5,511 nt of DNA, from positions 1 to 5,511 of the forward strand of contig JABHXS010000112.1 of NCBI GenBank assembly GCA_018657165.1, read 5' to 3'. The DNA is from Nitrosomonadales bacterium. Lineage in GTDB: Bacteria > Pseudomonadota > Gammaproteobacteria > Burkholderiales > Methylophilaceae. Position 1 is the stretch's first letter. Every line of letters begins with the position of its first letter. A program made the position numbers and the translations under genes. The notes under the pieces are model-generated. The model did not search any database. It was not told the origin of the DNA and was given only the letters and a program-made list of their open reading frames with translations. This document shows positions 1 through 5,511 of the stretch, piece after piece.

Positions 1-138
1 CTTCATTTTAAAAGCAAATATTTGCCAGCTGAAGAAATTGTTACTCTTTCTGTAAAAGAGGGCTGGGGCCTTTATCACATCAATATGGATATAACGAGTC
101 TAGAAGAGACTTTTGTGAATTTGACACAAACCAGTTAG
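1..138 (+). CDS. ABC transporter ATP-binding protein, GldA-like (C-terminal end only)
   Basis: Frame 1 is open from the first base and ends at TAG 136-138, giving 45 residues that end in SLEETFVNLTQTS. A 'GW-x-L' stretch followed by 'SLEE-x-F-x-x-LT' is the usual tail of ATPases that partner ABC-2-type permeases. The Walker A, signature (LSGGQ-type) and Walker B motifs would lie before the window, so the nucleotide-binding core cannot be checked. The ATPase call rests on this tail and on the permease gene that starts 16 bases downstream, which together fit the GldA-GldF-GldG order. The protein would sit on the cytoplasmic face of the inner membrane and drive the permease. A different ABC ATPase subfamily is possible, but a non-ABC identity is unlikely. 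Confidence 0.8.
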   Translation, partial: LHFKSKYLPAEEIVTLSVKEGWGLYHINMDITSLEETFVNLTQTS

Positions 139-154
139 AAGAGAATATTTTTTT

Positions 155-901
155 ATGATAATAAATGTTGCTAGAAAAGAATTAAAAAGTCTATTTGCTT
201 CCCCGATGGGTTGGATAATACTTTCAATATTGATGTTTGGGTTTGGAACATTATATTTACAGGGGGTTAACAGTTATTTTGAAGTTATGTCTGGAGCAGT
301 TAGACCTGCTGAGAGAGTCGGCGTTACAATTTTTGTAGGGTCTAAAATTTACAGTACTGCACTTTTTTTGCTTTCAGTTACCACCCCCATGCTTACAATG
401 AGATTGATTAGCGAAGAAAGAAAAAGTCAAACCATGCCGTTTTTGCTAAGTGCACCAATTTCACTTTACGAAATAGTGATTGGTAAGTTTTTAGGGTTAG
501 TCATATTTTTAAGTATTCTTGTTGTTTATATTTTTATTATGCTATCAACTCTGAATATTTGGGCTGATATAGATTTTGGATACCTTATCGGAAATTCTTT
601 TGGATTTATTTTATTAATATCAAGCTTTACTGCATTAGGAATTTTCTTTTCTAGCTTAACCAACCAACCTATCATTGCTGCAATTACAACATTTATTGCT
701 CTTGTTACCATGGTTGGTTTAGGTAGTTATTTTGCCAGTGACCCAAGCCATTGGTTTAATTACATCTCTATGACAAAGCACTATCAATCATTTACAAGAG
801 GTGTTTTTGATAGTGCAGATATCATTTATTATTTACTCTTTATTGTTACCTTCTTGATATTGACCGTTAGAAGGCTTGATTCAGATAGGGTTAGGGGGTA
901 A
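155..901 (+). CDS. ABC-2-type transporter permease, GldF-like
   Basis: This 248-residue inner-membrane protein has about six hydrophobic segments, near residues 19-37, 60-82, 109-133, 142-166, 171-194 and 223-238. The N-terminus (VARKELKSLFASPMGWI) is the cytoplasmic start typical of this permease family. The loop after helix 2 (MRLISEERKSQTMPFLLSAPIS, residues 82-103) is its best-known signature, usually read as 'MRL-x-EE-x-x-x-GT-x-E-x-LL-x-x-P', and probably contacts the ATPase. Length and topology are normal for GldF-type permeases. The ATG at 155 follows a purine-rich AGAAGAGAA at 137-145 and a run of seven T. The ATPase gene ends 16 bases upstream, and the GldG-like gene starts 5 bases after this gene's stop, so the three are probably co-transcribed. 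The substrate cannot be read from the sequence. Confidence 0.9.
   Translation: MIINVARKELKSLFASPMGWIILSILMFGFGTLYLQGVNSYFEVMSGAVRPAERVGVTIFVGSKIYSTALFLLSVTTPMLTMRLISEERKSQTMPFLLSAPISLYEIVIGKFLGLVIFLSILVVYIFIMLSTLNIWADIDFGYLIGNSFGFILLISSFTALGIFFSSLTNQPIIAAITTFIALVTMVGLGSYFASDPSHWFNYISMTKHYQSFTRGVFDSADIIYYLLFIVTFLILTVRRLDSDRVRG
893..898 (+). promoter_or_regulatory. Ribosome binding site of the GldG-like gene
   Basis: AGGGGG lies directly before the permease stop codon (TAA 899-901) and 8 bases before ATG 907. It is the clearest purine-rich Shine-Dalgarno-like site in the window and supports the start at 907. Because it lies inside the last codons of the permease gene, ribosomes finishing that gene would expose or use it, which suggests coupled translation. 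Confidence 0.6.
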
Positions 902-906
902 CAACT

Positions 907-2286
907 ATGAAGGCGAATAAAAAATTAAGATTCCAATACTCTCTTCAAAATAGTTTTTTTCTGATCCTGTTTCTATCTTTAGTGTTTGTAATTGGTGTTA
1001 TAGCGAATCAATTTGCTTATGTTAAAGATATGACCCAAGCCAACAGAAGTGTTTTAACTCAAGGTAGCATCGAGGTTGTTGAAAGCATGAAGGCTCCAAT
1101 CCAGCTAACCATTTTTGCATCTAATGACGACGGAAGTGAAAACTTTAGAAAAAGTATCGTTGATTTTTTTGCTAAGTATCAAAGAGCAAAGCCAGATATA
1201 AACATTAAGTTTATTAATCCAATTGAGGAGCCAAAATTATTACAAGAGCTCGGTATACGAAATGATGGCGAGGTTGTTGTTGAGTACAACAAAAGAACTG
1301 AGCATATAGCTCCACCGTTTGCTGAACAAGAATTTACTAACCTTCTTGTTAGACTTTCTAGAACCAATCAAAAACCAATTCTGTATCTTGACGGGCATGG
1401 TGAAAAAAATTTAATAGGAAAAAAAACAAGCGACTTAGGAGGGTTTGGAGATCAGCTAAGAAATAAAGGACTCAAACTTTCCAACCCAGACTTAACAGCC
1501 CTTAATGAGGTCCCTAAAGAGGGGGCGATGTTAATCATTGCAAGCCCTCAGGTAAACATCGGTAAGATAGAAGCAAAAAAAATATTAAACTATGTGGAGC
1601 GAGGTGGAAACTTACTTTGGCTTCTTGATGATAATGATTTTAAAGGTCTCGATGAGCTTGCAAAGTATGTGAGTTTAAAAGTATCTGATGAATCTGTTGT
1701 CGACCCCCTTTCGGAAGAGTATGGGGGAGATGAAAATATAACTTTCTCAACTATTTATGGGGATCATCCGATTACGAGAAATTTCATGTTGAGAACCATA
1801 TATTCGAATGCCCATGAAGTTAATGCTCAGGACTCATATGAGAATGGTTGGGAGGTGAGCGAATTAATAGAAGTGGCTACTGGAGGATGGCTTCCTTTAA
1901 GTAAGAAGAGTGATGAAGATAAATTTAATTATGTTAAAGGTGAGGATAAAGCTGGTCCCATCAACATTGGAATTGCGCTTAAAAGAAAGTTTGGTGAAAA
2001 GGGGCAAAGGGTAGTGGTTGTAGGAAACGCTTCTTTTTTATCTAATACTTTTATTACTTCTGGCGGGAACTTAGACCTGGGAGTAAATATTATTAATTGG
2101 CTTGCTGGAGACGATCAATTAATTACAATTCAACCAATGCCCTTGAAGGACATTAATGTAAAAATCCCTAATGATGGCAAGTCTGTCTTCATTGCATGGA
2201 CTATATTTCATGCATTTCAATACTTTATTCCAATTGGCTTATTCATTTTAGGTTTTGTTGTGTGGTTCAGAAGAAGAAAAGCTTAA
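907..2286 (+). CDS. GldG-like ABC transporter auxiliary protein (periplasmic domain between two membrane anchors)
   Basis: This 459-residue protein has one membrane helix near residues 15-35, a large extracytoplasmic region at about 38-426, and a second helix near 427-453 followed by a basic RRRK end. That layout, and its position after an ABC-2 permease, match the GldG/ABC_transp_aux family. Visible family features are the YLDGHGE motif (160-166), the MLIIASP strand (208-214), the GGNLLWLLDD strand (233-242), GNASFLSN (373-380, usually G-D/N-S-x-F-x-S-N) and NIINWLAGDD (394-403) just before the last helix. The middle region resembles the GATase-like fold known for this family, with no catalytic triad that I can identify. 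It probably works beside the permease as an envelope-side partner, and the first residues are cytoplasmic. In Flavobacterium, GldG is needed for gliding; that role should not be transferred to this organism. The next gene starts one base after its stop. Confidence 0.88.
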   Translation: MKANKKLRFQYSLQNSFFLILFLSLVFVIGVIANQFAYVKDMTQANRSVLTQGSIEVVESMKAPIQLTIFASNDDGSENFRKSIVDFFAKYQRAKPDINIKFINPIEEPKLLQELGIRNDGEVVVEYNKRTEHIAPPFAEQEFTNLLVRLSRTNQKPILYLDGHGEKNLIGKKTSDLGGFGDQLRNKGLKLSNPDLTALNEVPKEGAMLIIASPQVNIGKIEAKKILNYVERGGNLLWLLDDNDFKGLDELAKYVSLKVSDESVVDPLSEEYGGDENITFSTIYGDHPITRNFMLRTIYSNAHEVNAQDSYENGWEVSELIEVATGGWLPLSKKSDEDKFNYVKGEDKAGPINIGIALKRKFGEKGQRVVVVGNASFLSNTFITSGGNLDLGVNIINWLAGDDQLITIQPMPLKDINVKIPNDGKSVFIAWTIFHAFQYFIPIGLFILGFVVWFRRRKA

Positions 2287-2287
2287 T

Positions 2288-3190
2288 ATGATAAATAGAT
2301 GGATTATTAATTTAATTTTATTAATTGTATTGGTTGGCGCAGGTTTGTTTGCTTTTCAGTCTGTAAAGGAAGAGCCACACGTTACCAAAGGAATAGAAGT
2401 AACGAACCATAAACTTTCTGATTTCGATGAAATAGAATTAAATTTTCCTTCAAAAGCTAAAGTGCATTTTAAAATAGTCAAAAATCATTGGAAAATTTTA
2501 TCTCCAGTAAAGGGTAGGGCAAATGAGTTATATGTCTACCAGCTTTTATCTATCTTAGCTTCCAAGAGCCCTGAAAAACTTAAAAGTAATGATTTAGAAA
2601 AATATGGTCTTGATCAACCTAAGTTAAAAGTAATATTTTTAAATAAAGAAAAAATGTTGAAAGAAGAGTTTATATTTGGAACATATAATCCAATCTCTGA
2701 AAATCAATATATAAAATATAAAGATGATGTGTTTATTGTAAATGGCCTGTTTTCAGAGACTGCATCATACGTGCCAATTGAATTTATTGATAAGAGACCA
2801 ATTTCACCCTATGAAATAATCCAAGGCTTTAATTTTTCAAGATTAGAACAATGGCAAAAAAATCAATTAAAACTAGTCAAAAAAAATGGTAATTGGGCTA
2901 CAAAAGGGATTAATGTTAAGACTACTCAGAACGATATCATTGAGTGGCTAAGTGTTTCTTGGGATAATTTACAGGCTCTTTCTCTTGAAACCTATAAGAT
3001 GGACTCTAGACTGGGCTATAAGAGTTTTGACGTTATTGTTAATAACAATAAAAAAATAACATTTTACAAGATTCAAGAATCACCTCAGCTTCATTTATAT
3101 CGCAAAGATGAAGGTCTTCTATATCGGTTCCCGGGAGACTTAGGTTTTACAATGCTGAATCCGCATGTTGAGGTAAAAGAAAAAGAATAA
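2288..3190 (+). CDS. DUF4340 domain-containing membrane-anchored protein
   Basis: The chosen ATG at 2288 gives 300 residues beginning MINRWIINLILLIVLVGAG, a short basic start followed by one hydrophobic helix (about 6-24). There is no lipobox cysteine, so it should be an uncleaved anchor with the rest in the periplasm. An in-frame TTG at 2255 would add 11 polar residues and overlap the GldG-like gene by 32 bases; it has no advantage and would place the anchor oddly. Family features are KYGLDQPKLKV (105-115), a recurrent element of DUF4340, and FIFGTYNPISENQYIKY (128-144), the strand pattern of the same repeat. The second half (about 180-295) looks like another copy of a similar beta-rich module. 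DUF4340 genes commonly follow GldG-like genes, and the molecular role is unknown. The start has only a weak GAAGAAG site at 2270-2276, which suggests coupling with the gene before. The stop overlaps the mutM start. Confidence 0.85.
   Translation: MINRWIINLILLIVLVGAGLFAFQSVKEEPHVTKGIEVTNHKLSDFDEIELNFPSKAKVHFKIVKNHWKILSPVKGRANELYVYQLLSILASKSPEKLKSNDLEKYGLDQPKLKVIFLNKEKMLKEEFIFGTYNPISENQYIKYKDDVFIVNGLFSETASYVPIEFIDKRPISPYEIIQGFNFSRLEQWQKNQLKLVKKNGNWATKGINVKTTQNDIIEWLSVSWDNLQALSLETYKMDSRLGYKSFDVIVNNNKKITFYKIQESPQLHLYRKDEGLLYRFPGDLGFTMLNPHVEVKEKE
3033..3051. repeat. 8-bp perfect inverted repeat inside the DUF4340 gene
   Basis: TTATTGTT (3033-3040) and AACAATAA (3044-3051) are exact reverse complements around a 3-base AAT centre. 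The repeat follows TTGACG (3027-3032), which resembles a -35 hexamer, and precedes a run of A. It encodes residues around VNNNKK, so codon choice in an AT-rich gene could produce it by chance. It is not a terminator on either strand, since no T tract follows the hairpin. An operator or a weak internal promoter for mutM is conceivable but unproven. Confidence 0.4.
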
Positions 3191-3192
3191 TG
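3188..3192 (+). promoter_or_regulatory. TAATG stop-start overlap coupling DUF4340 gene and mutM
   Basis: The stop TAA (3188-3190) shares its last A with the mutM ATG (3190-3192). The only GAGG nearby, 3170-3173, lies 16 bases before the ATG, too far for a good ribosome binding site. The sequence between is A-rich with weak AAGAAAAAG. Re-initiation by ribosomes finishing the upstream gene is the simplest reading. The mutM start itself is secure because the catalytic Pro must follow the first Met. Confidence 0.65.
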
Positions 3193-4011
3193 CCTGAATT
3201 GCCTGAAGTTGAAGTAACTAGGCTTGGGTTAGCGCCACTCATTCATGGCAAGGTTTATGATGTTCAAGTGAGAAACTATTCTCTCAGATGGCCTGTAAAC
3301 CCAAATCTAAAGAAAATTCTTCACTCACAAGAGTTAATATCATTAAACAGAAGAGGGAAGTACCTTCTTGCTGGTTTCTCTAATGGATTTTTAATAATGC
3401 ATCTGGGTATGTCAGGGAGAATATCTGTTGTATCTGAAAAAAAAATACTCATGAAGCATGATCATATTGATATATGTTTTAACATTGGCGGATCAAAAAA
3501 AATATTAAGATTTAACGATACAAGAAGGTTTGGCGCAATGATATGGACTGATAAAAACCCGTTGGGTCACAAGCTCATTAGTGCCTTAGGTCCTGAGCCT
3601 TTATCAGATGAATTTAATGTGAATTACTTGTTCGAAAAAGTTAAAAGAAAAAAACAACCGATCAAAAGCACAATAATGGACAGCCATATTGTAGTAGGTG
3701 TGGGTAATATTTATGCAAGTGAATCACTCTTTCTTGCCGCCATTAGACCGCAACGCCAATCTCAAAAGATTAAAAAAAAGGAAATAAAAGTATTAGTAGA
3801 TTCTATTAAAGCAGTTATACAAAAAGCAATAGAGCGAGGCGGAAGCACCCTTAATGATTTTTATAGTGTAAATGGACAAAGTGGATATTTTCAAAATGAG
3901 CACAATGTTTATGCAAGGGAAAATGAATGCTGTGTAAACTGTGATGAAAAAATATATCTCATAAAAATTGGACAAAGGTCAAGTTTTTATTGTAAAAGGT
4001 GTCAGGTTTAA
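3190..4011 (+). CDS. mutM: Formamidopyrimidine-DNA glycosylase (Fpg/MutM)
   Basis: This bifunctional base-excision repair enzyme removes 8-oxoguanine and formamidopyrimidines and nicks the abasic site. It has 273 residues against about 270 in the family, and all key positions are visible. The N-terminus is MPELPE, with Pro2 as the Schiff-base nucleophile and Glu3 as the acid. Lys57 lies in RRGKYLL. The void-filling triad corresponds to Met74 (HLGMSG), Arg112 and Phe114 (DTRRFG). GVGNIYASE (170-178) carries the DNA-binding Asn173 of the helix-two-turn-helix. The C-terminal zinc finger uses Cys248, Cys251, Cys268 and Cys271, with Arg263 in GQRSSFYC contacting phosphate. The combination of zinc finger and N-terminal PELPE favours MutM; MutY is excluded, and Nei usually differs in the PELPE and Lys57 contexts. 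It should be active. It is the last gene of the plus-strand unit and contains a run of nine A (3437-3445) within codons 83-86. Confidence 0.97.
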   Translation: MPELPEVEVTRLGLAPLIHGKVYDVQVRNYSLRWPVNPNLKKILHSQELISLNRRGKYLLAGFSNGFLIMHLGMSGRISVVSEKKILMKHDHIDICFNIGGSKKILRFNDTRRFGAMIWTDKNPLGHKLISALGPEPLSDEFNVNYLFEKVKRKKQPIKSTIMDSHIVVGVGNIYASESLFLAAIRPQRQSQKIKKKEIKVLVDSIKAVIQKAIERGGSTLNDFYSVNGQSGYFQNEHNVYARENECCVNCDEKIYLIKIGQRSSFYCKRCQV

Positions 4012-4020
4012 TTTTTTTTA

Positions 4021-5511
4021 TTAAATTAGCGAAAAGGTAATAACTAATAAAACTAAGATAAAAATTATCAATGCCAATAAAAGTCTATCTTGTTTTAACT
4101 TCAATTCGTCTATTGACTGCCGCATATTTTTTTCAATGACTGTGTATGAGTTCTGATTATTATTCTTTAGGTATGAATGCAAAAGCATCGGAAGTTGTGG
4201 GGCAATATCCAGCCAGTTTGGGAATTCTTTTTTAATTGAATTTAATAAATTTTTTGGGCCAATTTGCTCTTTTAACCAATTTTCTAAAAAAGGCCTTGCT
4301 GTTACCCATAAATCTAAATTCGGATCAAGTTCACGACCTAAGCCTTCAACATTCAAAAGAGTTTTTTGCAACATAGTTAATTGGGGTTGAATTTCCATAT
4401 CGAATTTTTTAGAGGTCTGAAATAACCTTATAAGTAACTTTCCAAAAGAAATATCTTTTAAGGGTTTATTGAAGATTGGCTCACAAACAGATCTGATAGC
4501 ATTTTCAAATTCATCGATTGAGGTTTCTGCAGGAACCCATCCTGATTCAATATGAACCCTTGCAACTTCACGATAATCTCTTTTAAAAAAAGCGGCAAAA
4601 TTTTTGGCTAGATAAAGCTTATCTTGTTCATTAAGCGTTCCCATAATCCCAAAATCCATTGCAATATATTTCCCATCTTTCGCTACCTGTATATTTCCTG
4701 GATGCATATCTGCGTGGAAAAAACCATCTCTAAAGACTTGTGTAAAAAATATTTCGACTCCATTTTTTGCTAATTCTGATAAATTGATTTTATTTTTTTT
4801 AATCACTGTAATATCGCTGATAGGAATGCCATCCATCCTTTCCATTACCATTACTTTTTCATGGCAGTGGTCCCAGAAAACGTTTGGTACAACCAATAAT
4901 TTTTTATCTTTGAAGTTTTCTCCTAGGTGACTACAGTGACCAGCCTCAAGTAAAAGATTGAGCTCTGATTGCGTATGTTTTTCAAATTCAGAAACGACTT
5001 CATCTGGTTTTAATCTCTTACCATCCGACCAAAGTCTAAATAAAATATTCGCAATTAAATGAAGTAATTTGATGTCTTTTTTAACTTCATTTTCTATATT
5101 TGGACGAAGAACTTTTACAGCGACTTTTTCTCCATTAAGCAGTTTAGCGAAATGTACTTGTGCCACTGATGCGCTTGCAACTGGTATTTGATCAAATTCT
5201 TTAAAAATCGACGTAATTTTTTTTGAATATGAATTTTCTATGGTTTTCTTAACCTCTTTAAATTCAAAAGGAGGGACCTTGTCTTGTAGTTTAGAGAGTT
5301 CAATGGCAATATCACTTGGAAGTAAATCTTTTCTGGTAGAAAGCATCTGTCCGAATTTTATAAATATAGGACCTAAATTTTCAAGTGCTAGTCTGAGACG
5401 AACTGCTCGATCATCTTTCTTGGGTTTGAAAAGGTTGAGGGGGTAGAAAATAAAAGTAATAACAATATTTTTACGTAATTGTATAAATTCATCCAGCCTG
5501 TATTTAAGAGC
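4021..5511 (-). CDS. ubiB: UbiB, ubiquinone biosynthesis kinase-like ATPase (N-terminus outside the window)
   Basis: The minus-strand frame runs from the right edge to TAA (4023-4021) and shows 496 residues. An ATG at 5346 is internal: the reading frame continues upstream through LALENLGPIF and the KFGQ motif (visible residues 52-55), directly before MLSTRKDLLP. By comparison with family length, perhaps 10-20 residues are missing. UbiB belongs to the atypical ABC1/ADCK/UbiB kinase family and is needed for ubiquinone synthesis at the inner membrane. Visible elements are KxGQ, the Ala-rich nucleotide loop ASASVAQVH (112-120), the AVKVLRP lysine (133), HADMHPGN (266-273, with Asp268 and Asn273) and DFG (286-288). 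The C-terminus ends in a single hydrophobic helix (about 477-496), where the E. coli protein as I recall it has two. The gene converges on mutM across 9 bases and is a separate transcription unit; other ubi genes may lie to the right. Confidence 0.96.
   Translation of the reverse strand, partial: ALKYRLDEFIQLRKNIVITFIFYPLNLFKPKKDDRAVRLRLALENLGPIFIKFGQMLSTRKDLLPSDIAIELSKLQDKVPPFEFKEVKKTIENSYSKKITSIFKEFDQIPVASASVAQVHFAKLLNGEKVAVKVLRPNIENEVKKDIKLLHLIANILFRLWSDGKRLKPDEVVSEFEKHTQSELNLLLEAGHCSHLGENFKDKKLLVVPNVFWDHCHEKVMVMERMDGIPISDITVIKKNKINLSELAKNGVEIFFTQVFRDGFFHADMHPGNIQVAKDGKYIAMDFGIMGTLNEQDKLYLAKNFAAFFKRDYREVARVHIESGWVPAETSIDEFENAIRSVCEPIFNKPLKDISFGKLLIRLFQTSKKFDMEIQPQLTMLQKTLLNVEGLGRELDPNLDLWVTARPFLENWLKEQIGPKNLLNSIKKEFPNWLDIAPQLPMLLHSYLKNNNQNSYTVIEKNMRQSIDELKLKQDRLLLALIIFILVLLVITFSLI

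Noticed and set aside
526..711. Minus-strand open frames inside the plus-strand genes (also 1179-1367 and 3793-3975)
   Set aside because: All three lie within strongly supported genes, are about 60 codons long and show no family features.
658..719. Inverted repeat AACCAACCA (658-666) and TGGTTGGTT (711-719)
   Set aside because: The arms are 44 bases apart inside a conserved permease coding region; most likely chance from codon content.
2255..2287. TTG at 2255 as the start of the DUF4340 gene
   Set aside because: It adds 11 polar residues before a well-formed N-terminal anchor and overlaps the GldG-like gene; ATG 2288 gives a normal start one base after the previous stop.
4005..4027. Bidirectional intrinsic terminator between mutM and ubiB
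   Set aside because: The stem is only A-T pairs plus G-U wobble, the T run lies in the loop, and no T tract follows on either strand.
5344..5346. ATG at 5346 (minus strand) as the start of ubiB
   Set aside because: The frame stays open to the window edge, and the upstream residues include the conserved LGPIFIKFGQ segment, so this Met is internal.
5240..5446. Plus-strand open frame of 68 codons opposite ubiB
   Set aside because: It lies wholly within the conserved N-terminal coding region of ubiB, has no recognisable protein features, and is a shadow frame.

Overview
The window is AT-rich (roughly one third G+C by eye, not counted) and almost entirely coding. It looks like chromosomal DNA of a free-living Gram-negative proteobacterium with a compact genome. 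The UbiB fragment resembles betaproteobacterial UbiB as I remember it (for example RAVRLRLALE, DGFFHADMHPGNI, HIESGWVPAET). Together with the low G+C and very short intergenic gaps, this suggests a streamlined betaproteobacterium such as a Methylophilaceae/OM43-type lineage. The lineage is an inference; no search was run.

Bases 1-4011 form one dense plus-strand unit, probably an operon that begins before the window. In order it holds the last 45 codons of an ABC ATPase, a six-helix ABC-2-type permease, a GldG-like protein with a large periplasmic domain between two membrane helices, a membrane-anchored DUF4340 protein, and mutM (Fpg, the 8-oxoguanine glycosylase). The gaps are 16, 5, 1 and -1 bases, so translational coupling is likely throughout. 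The first four genes form the recurrent GldA/GldF/GldG/DUF4340 module. It is named after Flavobacterium gliding genes, but its substrate in non-gliding bacteria is not established.

Bases 4021-5511 hold ubiB on the minus strand, tail to tail with mutM across 9 bases. UbiB is an atypical kinase-like ATPase needed for ubiquinone biosynthesis. Its stop codon is in the window, but its start lies beyond the right edge.

I found no RNA genes, mobile elements, CRISPR arrays or convincing terminators. No stretch over 300 bases lacks a gene. The part with least known function is the ABC/GldG/DUF4340 module and its tight coupling to a DNA-repair gene. Nothing seen here amounts to a clearly new system.
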